DNA from: Symsagittifera roscoffensis
Lineage: Eukaryota > Xenacoelomorpha > Acoela > Convolutidae
Length of the DNA stretch: 64,000 nucleotides
Assembly (NCBI RefSeq): GCF_963678635.1
Contig: NC_087063.1
Span: 70,207,617-70,271,616, forward strand
Direction of reading: 5' to 3'
Part shown: piece by piece, positions 35,883-47,022 of the stretch
Layout of the letters: the number at the start of each line of letters is the position of its first letter
Position numbering within the stretch: position 1 is the stretch's first letter
The notes under the pieces: model-generated
The model's input: the letters and a program-made list of their open reading frames with translations, nothing else
Told to the model about the DNA's origin: nothing
Databases searched by the model: none
Made by a program: the position numbers and the translations under genes

Positions 35883-36290
35883 AAAAGTATTAGAAACCGG
35901 ACCGGAAGTATGTTAAGAAATCAATTACTAGACTAATAACAGATGAAAACAAGGTACCAATCTTTTTAGATGAAAAGGTAAAACTACAGCCGGGACAAAC
36001 TGTAGTAGCAATTTTTGGAATCAGAAATTTAAATTCGTTAAGTGATAGTAAACAGGTTTGTTTGGTACCCGACACAAATAGACAAAGCTCGGTGATTTTA
36101 GGCCGGAGCTTTTCCATAACACAAAACGGGCTGTGTGCCAGTGTGTTGTTGAACACACTGGACACCACGGTTATGATCCAGCGTGGAAAAAAAACTTGGT
36201 TACGTTTTGCCGATGAAAACCGACTATGAGGAGACACAAAACTTGAAGGGATATAAGGTGAAAGACTGCCCGAATCATGCTGATAAAGAT
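35484..36290. repeat. ~800-bp palindrome (400-bp inverted arms, 8-bp spacer)
   Basis: The left arm is 35,484-35,882 and the right arm 35,891-36,290, with the centre at TTCTAAAAAGTATTAGAA. The arms encode the same pol segment downstream of the protease in opposite directions. They are similar but not identical (many substitutions), so one arm was not simply copied from the other recently. The right end joins gag C-terminal sequence directly. The rearrangement removed the protease. Confidence 0.85.
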
Positions 36291-37672
36291 TTCCCCTCCA
36301 ATTTTCTCTCCTGTCCGAATCGCTGGGATGACTTCTTCCTTGATTCGCATGACTCCTGTTCCTGGAATCACATCTCCCAGTCGCATGTGTATCTTGCGTC
36401 GGTCGTTCGTTTGAGGTCGGTCTGTTGCCAGTTGAACTTCCTCTGATGTTTGGGCCCCGTGGTCTATTGTCCCCTGTGGCATAGCTTGATGAACTGCCCC
36501 TTCCTCTAGTGGGTCCATATGTCTTTCTGCTATTTGGTTGTTCATTAAAGTTCACTCTCGGCTACCTGCTGGGTTCTCCCTAGTTCGATTCCCCATTTTT
36601 GATCCACTCCTGCTGCCTAGTAGCCCATCCAACCTATCCATGATAACCTGAGTTCGCCTCTCCATCATCGCATATATCTTCGTGTCAAGAGTCCCAAGAG
36701 TCTGCTCTTGTTGAATTCTCAACTTCTCCATGTCAGCTCTCAATCGTAACTCTCTCCGCTCAGCTTTTTTCGTCATTCGCGACAAGTTCTTAGCCAAGTG
36801 TTCATCCGTTCTCTCCTTCAAGCGTTTTTCGCTTCTACTAACTTCTTGTCTGTTGCGGTTGATCTCTTCCAGCAGATTTTCTCTCTCGACGTGGACTGAC
36901 TTTTTTAGTTTAGTTCACTCATTCTTAAGGAAATCTGTTCAATCTGTTCTCCTATGCTGCCCACTATGTTGGCCAAGGCTTTTTCAATTGATGCTCCGTT
37001 ATCCACTAATGGCGTCACAAGTGGCGGTGTCACCCTGTTGGTCCCATGTAGCTAGTCGAGACTCGGGTCTTGATTCTCTGTCTCGACGTCTTTTCATGAT
37101 CCACTTCTAGATCCGCAAGTGCGTTACATAGCTCTGTGTTTCTATTCTTCCCAGTTCGCATTTCCAAATTCGTCAAGTTCACAAGGTCTCCTGACTGCCC
37201 TGATCCGTTTGTGGTCTTGTTTATTGTCCTCACTACACCAAATTGGTCCATGGTGCCAGTCTCTCTATCGGTGAATGCGTCATTTTCCTGAGTCGAACTA
37301 TTGAGGCTGACTTGAGATCCAAAGTCATCTTCCTCGTCATCGTCCTCTTCTTCTTCCTGGGTTTCTGCTTCATCGCCTGTACCCTTTTTCCATGGTAAAT
37401 GGAAAGAAGTTTCCGAAAGTGTTCTTCACTTTTTCTGAAAGCATCATGGTGTTGTCTGTGGGTGATCTTGTAGTCGCCACATTTTCAGTAGAGATGTCGG
37501 ACAGTTCCGACATCTCTTCTCGGTCCAGGGTCCCGGTGGAAGTGGCAAAATCTTGGCCTTTTTCTACCGGAGTAGATTTAATTGCCAATCTTCTGTTTTC
37601 TCTGGCTTCCGGTCCATGTCCCTCACGGTTCTCATCCATGGCAGGGTCCGGATGGACCTCTACTTCTAACAT
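36291..37672 (-). pseudogene. Element A gag, outer copy, broken
   Basis: The ATG at 37,672 starts MLEVEVHPDPAMDEN and reads into ENVATTRSPTDN. Later segments carry NKTTNGSGQSGD (~37,200), a charged coiled-coil-like part with KKAERRELRLRADMEKLR (~36,760) and a basic Arg/Gly/Ser-rich tail with TRGRGSSSS and NRSHANQGRSH (~36,300-36,540) that could bind nucleic acid in place of zinc knuckles. Frameshifts separate these segments. It should form the capsid-like particle protein of the element. Its first ~70 codons and the leader were copied into the tandem array to the right. Confidence 0.7.
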
Positions 37673-38561
37673 TGCCTTTAGTCTTTCTGGCCCTAAAAAC
37701 CGGTCTGCTTACTGTGTTTTTCGCTGAAAAACGAAAAAGGAGTATTAATATAGGCTGAATAAATAGTAATACTTGCAGTTTTATACCCCTCCGGGCTTGT
37801 TCAATAACTGAATTAAGGTGCTTAACTCGGAAAATCGCAGTTCAGTGAAGGGTCACTACAGTGCAGTCACTGTCGAGTCCCCCGCAGATTAATACCCTAC
37901 TTTTTGTACCAAAAGGGATACAAAACTTGTTAACGATTTCCAAAAGTCGATTTTTGTTATCCTTCGGCCCCTTCTTGTCGCTCCTTGCACCGCTTGCCGG
38001 ATCAGATTTCTTCTCTAATCCCGACACCTTTCCGGATTGGGACAAAGGATTAGCATTAACGTGCTTAAATACTCAAATAACCAGACAGTACAAGCACCAC
38101 ATACGGGCCACAAATCTGATCGTAAGGATCTTGACTGATATAAATGCCGGTAACAACAATATATCTAACAACAACAAACGGGAGGGTCGGATCACATCTC
38201 GTCTGGGGGTTTTTTCGGTTATTTATTTGTTTTTTGTTTTTCCTTAGGTACTTTACTACTTTCTGTTTGGTTTTTTGTATATCTTCAAGTGTTTTTGGTC
38301 ACACACCTCTCAGGAAACGACGGGACGGCCAATCACCCCACCCTTCCTGGAACGTGATATTTCGGTCTTAACTAGGTTAAAAAGCTATTCACGGGAATCC
38401 GGAAGGCTTCCGCGTTCCGAACTACCCTTCCGCTCCGGTGCTTAGGGCCTTGTTATGGGCATCCGCTCGGCGCGTAGTGCTCGTTAACGGTTCTCCCGGT
38501 CATGGTGTTAATAAGAATAACACCCAGGAGCGCCATAGAAACATCTATATAACAATCGCCC
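37673..38561 (-). other. Leader/5' region of element A, unresolved LTR
   Basis: Sequence upstream of gag in the sense direction contains the GTTTTTCGCTGAAAAACG hairpin near 37,720 and GGTGTTA/TAACACC arms near 38,500. It should include the primer binding site and possibly part of the 5' LTR, but I could not identify a tRNA-complementary site or TG...CA ends, and it does not visibly match 16,601-17,433. It is part of each unit of the 3.4-kb array. Confidence 0.35.
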
Positions 38562-39458
38562 GGAAGTACATATCGACGGAAAATAAAGCTAGGTTCTAAA
38601 ACGACTGGCTAGCGTCTAAACACAACTCTACATTCTTTCCACCGTCTCTGCCAAAGCCAGTTCTTTTGGTGTTCGTTCTAACATCGGTTCGACAAAAAAA
38701 ACTTAATTGTTTCCGGCTTCGATCAGAACGCACTAATTAAATTAATTATATGCAAAAATAGTGAGCTGATGGCCGGGTCTCAGTATCATCAGACCACGAG
38801 ATCACTCCTAAAAACAGGGCTACTACTTATATATTATTTTAATATTGTTTTTGTTCAGTAGATAAAAAACAACATCTCCATCGAAGACGGATCAACCCTA
38901 TTCCCCAACTCCTAGCTTCTCATTATCTGAAAACGAATTTGGATGTTAATTAAATTCAACTCAGGACATTCCGGGAAGCTAAAAATTTGTATAAAACAGT
39001 TCAAGTTGCAATCCCGAGACCCTTCCGGAATCCCAAATCCGGAGAAATAACACTCTTATTTCTTTCCGGAAGGCTGGACACGTCGTCTCAACACCCTTCC
39101 TGTTTGTGGTGAACTGCTTGGTAAAGATTGTAACTGCACAACCGTTACAACTCGGAGTGGTTTCTGACAATTTCTAACCACACTTTCAGTCTTCTGCCGT
39201 TTTTTTGTAGTTGTTGTCACTGAGACTACTGTTGTTCTGATTTCGCCGTTTCAGAGTGTGCGGAATCATGAAAGATTATGTGTCGTTTATGTCCAAATCG
39301 AAAGTTTTAAAATTTAGCATGGCAGTCAAAACTTACCCTTCCCGATTTGTCTGATCGTTTAAATAACGTCACTAATTCATCAAAACCATAAATCTTCCCG
39401 GTCAGATGCTCCAATAAAAATTCGAATGCGAAATTGCATTTTGTTCATTCTGGTCGAA
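38562..39458 (+). mobile_element. 5'-truncated LINE tail, array unit 1
   Basis: It is homologous to the 3' end of the LINE at 15,690-16,596, starting at CGCCCGGAAGTAC and ending at GAATGT. It is a typical 5'-truncated LINE insertion, in the upstream region of element A, that was later carried along by the triplication. No clear target-site duplication is seen. Confidence 0.75.
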
Positions 39459-39668
39459 TGTCACATCTGATGATAATGTAAATCTTTTTTTTCCTAGACC
39501 TGGCAGTCGCGCTGAACAGAGGACTTTAATGCTAATGCCAACATCGTGTCAGCAAAATATTGGATTGACCTTCGCCAGGAGAAACCCGCCAGTGCAAAGA
39601 GAAAACTCCGTGAACTCTTTTCAAACTAATCGATATCAGATTTCAACCCTGAAAATTCATGTACTTTT

Positions 39669-39780
39669 TCATCAGTTGTCGCTGTTTATCCTGTAGATCT
39701 TAATGCTCTAACTTGTATTTCTGCCGCTTTATCAATTGTCGCTGCTTAACCTGTAGATCTTAATGCTCATACTTGTATTT
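39669..39780. repeat. 60-bp tandem duplication
   Basis: ATCAGTTGTCGCTG...ACTTGTATTT at 39,669-39,720 is repeated with a few changes at 39,729-39,780, an exact 60-bp period. It is also present in units 2 (from ~43,087) and 3 (from ~46,506). Confidence 0.85.
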
Positions 39781-40141
39781 CATACGCGCTTTCTTTGATG
39801 TGAAAATTTTCAACCCCCATGCCAAAACATCGCGAAAACTACATAAAGACGCATACAAATACCATGAAACGCTGAGGAACTCCAAATATCAGCATAGAAT
39901 TTTAAATGTAGAGCAGAGTATCTTCTGCCCGCTAATTTAGGGATGCACCGGTGGCGCTGCTCCAACAGCCACGCGGACGATGTAACGATTAGCCGAAAAA
40001 CTAAGTGAAAAAAGACAAGACAGCTATCCAGAATCTATAAACTACATAAAAACTAAAATAAGCTTCGCGCTCCTGAGGAGCTGTATACTTTGTATAAGGG
40101 GGTGCAGATTGCTACGCAAAGTTTAATTTATCGACAACTCC

Positions 40142-40185
40142 ATAAGCGCTATTGTACAACCGGAAGGTTTTACAATAGCGCTTAT
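40142..40185. repeat. Strong hairpin with GGAA tetraloop, array unit 1
   Basis: The perfect 15-bp arms ATAAGCGCTATTGTA and TACAATAGCGCTTAT flank an inner AACC-GGAA-GGTT helix, giving about 19 base pairs closed by a GNRA-type tetraloop. It is much more GC-rich at the stem than the surroundings. It could be a cruciform or an RNA structure; no gene is associated. Confidence 0.8.
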
Positions 40186-40872
40186 TCACAGCCATGTAAC
40201 ATTCGTCTACTGCAGTCACACATGAGGCTTAAGAAAAATAGGCCCTATAACCATTGGCTCAAGAGTCAGGGACACTATCTCTTGTGTTTTTGTACCTCAA
40301 ATCAGTCGGAGCCAATTCGGTTCGCTTGTGACATGAGACTACGACCCGTTACAGCTTAAAGGCTACTACTAAAATATCCCCCCACTCTAGAATTAGAAAC
40401 GTCCCCATACTTAGGTCTCTAGATACCCAAAATACATGAACGCCGTTAAAAACCGGGTCGGAACAATCCGTTAAGTTACTTTTTATTAGACAGTGGAACT
40501 TTGATCCATTTCAGATGGATCAACCTAAGACTCGCCTTACCTCAACATAACAATTATAAAACACACTCTAGAAATTTAAATTAGTACTCACATTGTAGCA
40601 CGCTCAAGAACTGGGAGTAATCAAGTCGGTAATCAACTCGAGAATTAAATAATGTAACTAAAATGAGTTTAATGTCTGTCAGTTTTAATAACAAGAGCAA
40701 GTTTGTACTCTAGAATGTCAGTTCTCGTGAACCATTGGGACACTCTAGCTGTCCACCTTTCCACCGAAGGTTCACTCTAGTCCAGTTTAGAATAATACTC
40801 CAATCACAACAATCCAGTTCGTGGGGATGCGCTCGTCTCTCTTCTAGATGGGACAGCTCTACTCTGCTCTAC

Positions 40873-41090
40873 TCTGTGGGTGATCTTGTAGTCGCCACAT
40901 TTTCAGTAGAGATGTCGGACAGTTCCGACATCTCTTCTCGGTCCAGGGTCCCGGTGGAAGTGGCAAAATCTTGGCCTTTTTCTACCGGAGTAGATTTAAT
41001 TGCCAATCTTCTGTTTTCTCTGGCTTCCGGTCCATGTCCCTCACGGTTCTCATCCATGGCAGGGTCCGGATGGACCTCTACTTCTAACAT
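40873..41090 (-). pseudogene. Element A gag N-terminal fragment, array unit 2
   Basis: Copy of the first ~70 codons of gag from 37,672 (MLEVEVHPDP to ENVATTRSPT), cut off by the array joint and followed in sense by unrelated sequence from the end of unit 1. Confidence 0.85.
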
Positions 41091-41979
41091 TGCCTTTAGT
41101 CTTTCTGGCCCTAAAAACCGGTCTGCTTACTGTGTTTTTCGCTGAAAAACGAAAAAGGAGTATTAATATAGGCTGAATAAATAGTAATACTTGCAGTTTT
41201 ATACCCCTCCGGGCTTGTTCAATAACTGAATTAAGGTGCTTAACTCGGAAAATCGCAGTTCAGTGAAGGGTCACTACAGTGCAGTCACTGTCGAGTCCCC
41301 CGCAGATTAATACCCTACTTTTTGTACCAAAAGGGATACAAAACTTGTTAACGATTTCCAAAAGTCGATTTTTGTTATCCTTCGGCCCCTTCTTGTCGCT
41401 CCTTGCACCGCTTGCCGGATCAGATTTCTTCTCTAATCCCGACACCTTTCCGGATTGGGACAAAGGATTAGCATTAACGTGCTTAAATACTCAAATAACC
41501 AGACAGTACAAGCACCACATACGGGCCACAAATCTGATCGTAAGGATCTTGACTGATATAAATGCCGGTAACAACAATATATCTAACAACAACAAACGGG
41601 AGGGTCGGATCACATCTCGTCTGGGGGTTTTTTCGGTTATTTATTTGTTTTTTGTTTTTCCTTAGGTACTTTACTACTTTCTGTTTGGTTTTTTGTATAT
41701 CTTCAAGTGTTTTTGGTCACACACCTCTCAGGAAACGACGGGACGGCCAATCACCCCACCCTTCCTGGAACGTGATATTTCGGTCTTAACTAGGTTAAAA
41801 AGCTATTCACGGGAATCCGGAAGGCTTCCGCGTTCCGAACTACCCTTCCGCTCCGGTGCTTAGGGCCTTGTTATGGGCATCCGCTCGGCGCGTAGTGCTC
41901 GTTAACGGTTCTCCCGGTCATGGTGTTAATAAGAATAACACCCAGGAGCGCCATAGAAACATCTATATAACAATCGCCC

Positions 41980-42876
41980 GGAAGTACATATCGACGGAAA
42001 ATAAAGCTAGGTTCTAAAACGACTGGCTAGCGTCTAAACACAACTCTACATTCTTTCCACCGTCTCTGCCAAAGCCAGTTCTTTTGGTGTTCGTTCTAAC
42101 ATCGGTTCGACAAAAAAAACTTAATTGTTTCCGGCTTCGATCAGAACGCACTAATTAAATTAATTATATGCAAAAATAGTGAGCTGATGGCCGGGTCTCA
42201 GTATCATCAGACCACGAGATCACTCCTAAAAACAGGGCTACTACTTATATATTATTTTAATATTGTTTTTGTTCAGTAGATAAAAAACAACATCTCCATC
42301 GAAGACGGATCAACCCTATTCCCCAACTCCTAGCTTCTCATTATCTGAAAACGAATTTGGATGTTAATTAAATTCAACTCAGGACATTCCGGGAAGCTAA
42401 AAATTTGTATAAAACAGTTCAAGTTGCAATCCCGAGACCCTTCCCGAATCCCAAATCCGGAGAAATAACACTCTTATTTCTTTCCGGAAGGCTGGACACG
42501 TCGTCTCAACACCCTTCCTGTTTGTGGTGAACTGCTTGGTAAAGATTGTAACTGCACAACCGTTACAACTCGGAGTGGTTTCTGACAATTTCTAACCACA
42601 CTTTCAGTCTTCTGCCGTTTTTTTGTAGTTGTTGTCACTGAGACTACTGTTGTTCTGATTTCGCCGTTTCAGAGTGTGCGGAATCATGAAAGATTATGTG
42701 TCGTTTATGTCCAAATCGAAAGTTTTAAAATTTAGCATGGCAGTCAAAACTTACCCTTCCCGATTTGTCTGATCGTTTAAATAACGTCACTAATTCATCA
42801 AAACCATAAATCTTCCCGGTCAGATGCTCCAATAAAAATTCGAATGCGAAATTGCATTTTGTTCATTCTGGTCGAA
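41980..42876 (+). mobile_element. 5'-truncated LINE tail, array unit 2
   Basis: Copy of 38,562-39,458 displaced by 3,418 bp. It differs by a G-to-C change near 42,444 (CCTTCCCGAATCC). Confidence 0.75.
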
Positions 42877-43559
42877 TGTCACATCTGATGATAATGTAAA
42901 TCTTTTTTTTCCTAGACCTGGCAGTCGCGCTGAACAGAGGACTTTAATGCTAATGCCAACATCGTGTCAGCAAAATATTGGATTGACCTTCGCCAGGAGA
43001 AACCCGCCAGTGCAAAGAGAAAACTCCGTGAACTCTTTTCAAACTAATCGATATCAGATTTCAACCCTGAAAATTCATGTACTTTTTCATCAGTTGTCGC
43101 TGTTTATCCTGTAGATCTTAATGCTCTAACTTGTATTTCTGCCGCTTTATCAATTGTCGCTGCTTAACCTGTAGATCTTAATGCTCATACTTGTATTTCA
43201 TACGCGCTTTCTTTGATGTGAAAATTTTCAACCCCCATGCCAAAACATCGCGAAAACTACATAAAGACGCATACAAATACCATGAAACGCTGAGGAACTC
43301 CAAATATCAGCATAGAATTTTAAATGTAGAGCAGAGTATCTTCTGCCCGCTAATTTAGGGATGCACCGGTGGCGCTGCTCCAACAGCCACGCGGACGATG
43401 TAACGATTAGCCGAAAAACTAAGTGAAAAAAGACAAGACAGCTATCCAGAATCTATAAACTACATAAAAACTAAAATAAGCTTCGCGCTCCTGAGGAGCT
43501 GTATACTTTGTATAAGGGGGTGCAGATTGCTACGCAAAGTTTAATTTATCGACAACTCC

Positions 43560-43603
43560 ATAAGCGCTATTGTACAACCGGAAGGTTTTACAATAGCGCT
43601 TAT
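43560..43603. repeat. Hairpin, array unit 2
   Basis: Identical copy of the 40,142-40,185 hairpin. Confidence 0.8.
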
Positions 43604-44290
43604 TCACAGCCATGTAACATTCGTCTACTGCAGTCACACATGAGGCTTAAGAAAAATAGGCCCTATAACCATTGGCTCAAGAGTCAGGGACACTATCTCT
43701 TGTGTTTTTGTACCTCAAATCAGTCGGAGCCAATTCGGTTCGCTTGTGACATGAGACTACGACCCGTTACAGCTTAAAGGCTACTACTAAAATATCCCCC
43801 CACTCTAGAATTAGAAACGTCCCCATACTTAGGTCTCTAGATACCCAAAATACATGAACGCCGTTAAAAACCGGGTCGGAACAATCCGTTAAGTTACTTT
43901 TTATTAGACAGTGGAACTTTGATCCATTTCAGATGGATCAACCTAAAACTCGCCTTACCTCAACATAACAATTATAAAACACACTCTAAAAATTTAAATT
44001 AGTACTCACATTGTAGCACGCTCAAGAACTGGGAGTAATCAAGTCGGTAATCAACTCGAGAATTAAATAATGTAACTAAAATGAGTTTAATGTCTGTCAG
44101 TTTTAATAACAAGAGCAAGTTTGTACTCTAGAATGTCAGTTCTCGTGAACCATTGGGACACTCTAGCTGTCCACCTTTCCACCGAAGGTTCACTCTAGTC
44201 CAGTTTAGAATAATACTCCAATCACAACAATCCAGTTCGTGGGGATGCGCTCGTCTCTCTTCTAGATGGGACAGCTCTACTCTGCTCTAC

Positions 44291-44508
44291 TCTGTGGGTG
44301 ATCTTGTAGTCGCCACATTTTCAGTAGAGATGTCGGACAGTTCCGACATCTCTTCTCGGTCCAGGGTCCCGGTGGAAGTGGCAAAATCTTGGCCTTTTTC
44401 TACCGGAGTAGATTTAATTGCCAATCTTCTGTTTTCTCTGGCTTCCGGTCCATGTCCCTCACGGTTCTCATCCATGGCAGGGTCCGGATGGACCTCTACT
44501 TCTAACAT
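44291..44508 (-). pseudogene. Element A gag N-terminal fragment, array unit 3
   Basis: Second duplicated copy of the gag start, identical in protein sequence to that of unit 2 and truncated at the same joint. Confidence 0.85.
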
Positions 44509-45397
44509 TGCCTTTAGTCTTTCTGGCCCTAAAAACCGGTCTGCTTACTGTGTTTTTCGCTGAAAAACGAAAAAGGAGTATTAATATAGGCTGAATAAAT
44601 AGTAATACTTGCAGTTTTATACCCCTCCGGGCTTGTTCAATAACTGAATTAAGGTGCTTAACTCGGAAAATCGCAGTTCAGTGAAGGGTCACTACAGTGC
44701 AGTCACTGTCGAGTCCCCCGCAGATTAATACCCTAGTTTTTGTACCAAAAGGGATACAAAACTTGTTAACGATTTCCAAAAGTCGATTTTTGTTATCCTT
44801 CGGCCCCTTCTTGTCGCTCCTTGCACCGCTTGCCGGATCAGATTTCTTCTCTAATCCCGACACCTTTCCGGATTGGGACAAAGGATTAGCATTAACGTGC
44901 TTAAATAATCAAATAACCAGACAGTACAAGCACCACATACGGGCCACAAATCTGATCGTAAGGATCTTGACTGATATAAATGCCGGTAACAACAATATAT
45001 CTAACAACAACAAACGGGAGGGTCGGATCACATCTCGTCTGGGGGTTTTTTCGGTTATTTATTTGTTTTTTGTTTTTCCTTAGGTACTTTACTACTTTCT
45101 GTTTGGTTTTTTGTATATCTTCAAGTGTTTTTGGTCACACACCTCTCAGGAAACGACGGGACGGCCAATCACCCCACCCTTCCTGGAACGTGATATTTCG
45201 GTCTTAACTAGGTTAAAAAGCTATTCACGGGAATCCGGAAGGCTTCCGCGTTCCGAACTACCCTTCCGCTCCGGTGCTTAGGGCCTTGTTATGGGCATCC
45301 GCTCGGCGCGTAGTGCTCGTTAACGGTTCTCCCGGTCATGGTGTTAATAAGAATAACACCCAGGAGCGCCATAGAAACATCTATATAACAATCGCCC

Positions 45398-46294
45398 GGA
45401 AGTACATATCGACGGAAAATAAAGCTAGGTTCTAAAACGACTGGCTAGCGTCTAAACACAACTCTACATTCTTTCCACCGTCTCTGCCAAAGCCAGTTCT
45501 TTTGGTGTTCGTTCTAACATCGGTTCGACAAAAAAAACTTAATTGTTTCCGGCTTCGATCAGAACGCACTAATTAAATTAATTATATGCAAAAATAGTGA
45601 GCTGATGGCCGGGTCTCAGTATCATCAGACCACGAGATCACTCCTAAAATCAGGGCTACTACTTATATATTATTTTAATATTGTTTTTGTTCAGTAGATA
45701 AAAAACAACATCTCCATCGAAGACGGATCAACCCTATTCCCCAACTCCTAGCTTCTCATTATCTGAAAACGAATTTGGATGTTAATTAAATTCAACTCAG
45801 GACATTCCGGGAAGCTAAAAATTTGTATAAAACAGTTCAAGTTGCAATCCCGAGACCCTTCCCGAATCCCAAATCCGGAGAAATAACACTCTTATTTCTT
45901 TCCGGAAGGCTGGACACGTCGTCTCAACACCCTTCCTGTTTGTGGTGAACTGCTTGGTAAAGATTGTAAATGCACAACCGTTACAACTCGGAGTGGTTTC
46001 TGACAATTTCTAACCACACTTTCAGTCTTCTGCCGTTTTTTTGTAGTTGTTGTCACTGAGACTACTGTTGTTCTGATTTCGCCGTTTCAGAGTGTGCGGA
46101 ATCATGAAAGATTATGTGTCGTTTATGTCCAAATCGAAAGTTTTAAAATTTAGCATGGCAGTCAAAACTTACCCTTCCCGATTTGTCGGATCGTTTAAAT
46201 AACGTCACTAATTCATCAAAACCATAAATCTTCCCGGTCAGATGCTCCAATAAAAATTCGAACGCGAAATTGCATTTTGTTCATTCTGGTCGAA
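45398..46294 (+). mobile_element. 5'-truncated LINE tail, array unit 3
   Basis: Third copy, displaced by 6,836 bp from unit 1. It shares the CCTTCCCGAATCC variant with unit 2 and has a few private changes (for example AAATCAGGG near 45,648 and GTCGGATCG near 46,185), so units 2 and 3 are closer to each other here. Confidence 0.75.
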
Positions 46295-46978
46295 TGTCAC
46301 ATCTGATGATAATGTAAATCTTTTTTTTTCCTAGACCTGGCAGTCGCGCTGAACAGAGGACTTTAATGCTAATGCCAACATCGTGTCAGCAAAATATTGG
46401 ATTGACCTTCGCCAGGAGAAACCCGCCAGTGCAAAGAGAAAACTCCGTGAACTCTTTTCAAACTAATCGATATCAGATTTCAACCCTGAAAATTCATGTA
46501 CTTTTTCATCAGTTGTCGCTGTTTATCCTGTAGATCTTAATGCTCTAACTTGTATTTCTGCCGCTTTATCAATTGTCGCTGCTTAACCTGTAGATCTTAA
46601 TGCTCATACTTGTATTTCATACGCGCTTTCTTTGATGTGAAAATTTTCAACCCCCATGCCAAAACATCGCGAAAACTACATAAAGACGCATACAAATACC
46701 ATGAAACGCTGAGGAACTCCAAATATCAGCATAGAATTTTAAATGTAGAGCAGAGTATCTTCTGCCCGCTAATTTAGGGATGCACCGGTGGCGCTGCTCC
46801 AACAGCCACGCGGACGATGTAACGATTAGCCGAAAAACTAAGTGAAAAAAGACAAGACAGCTATCCAGAATCTATAAACTACATAAAAACTAAAATAAGC
46901 TTCGCGCTCCTGAGGAGCTGTATACTTTGTATAAGGGGGTGCAGATTGCTACGCAAAGTTTAATTTATCGACAACTCC

Positions 46979-47022
46979 ATAAGCGCTATTGTACAACCGG
47001 AAGGTTTTACAATAGCGCTTAT
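46979..47022. repeat. Hairpin, array unit 3
   Basis: Identical copy of the 40,142-40,185 hairpin. Confidence 0.8.

Larger units (their letters stand above)
16601..37760 (-). mobile_element. Element A: degenerate, rearranged Ty3/gypsy-like retrotransposon
   Basis: Read on the minus strand, the order is gag start (37,672), gag, pol to RNase H and linker (to 33,119), gag again (33,118), pol again through integrase and macro-like domain (to 26,680), the giant 3' gene (26,315-17,434), then LTR-like sequence. Every gene is broken by stops or frameshifts. It belongs to the same lineage as element B but is clearly diverged at protein level, so the two are different families. A partial tandem duplication, a palindrome and a chimeric insertion mark it as a product of repeated recombination or template switching. 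The protease is missing from both gag-pol copies. No intact LTR pair is visible. Confidence 0.8.
39459..40872. other. Unassigned part of the array unit
   Basis: This follows the LINE tail in each unit. It contains a 60-bp tandem duplication, a strong hairpin and, from 40,380, a stretch in which ACTCTAG recurs at 40,384, 40,564, 40,710, 40,741 and 40,772. Open frames here are short and lack a recognisable domain. It may be flanking host DNA or part of an unrecognised LTR. The equivalent segments are 42,877-44,290 and 46,295-47,685. Confidence 0.4.

Noticed and set aside
37861-38247. Plus-strand open frames of 128 and 75 codons repeated in all array units (also 41,279 and 44,697)
   Set aside because: They recur only because the DNA is triplicated. 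They have no domain, lie antisense to the element A leader and show no coding signature.
38562-39458. Reading this block as part of an element A LTR because it also occurs next to 16,600
   Set aside because: The left copy is continuous with LINE ORF2 sequence and both copies end at one point with unrelated right flanks, which fits a LINE tail better.
40090-40359. 89-codon plus-strand frame in the array
   Set aside because: It starts with TTG, contains the hairpin and has no recognisable domain. Preservation in three units reflects recent duplication.
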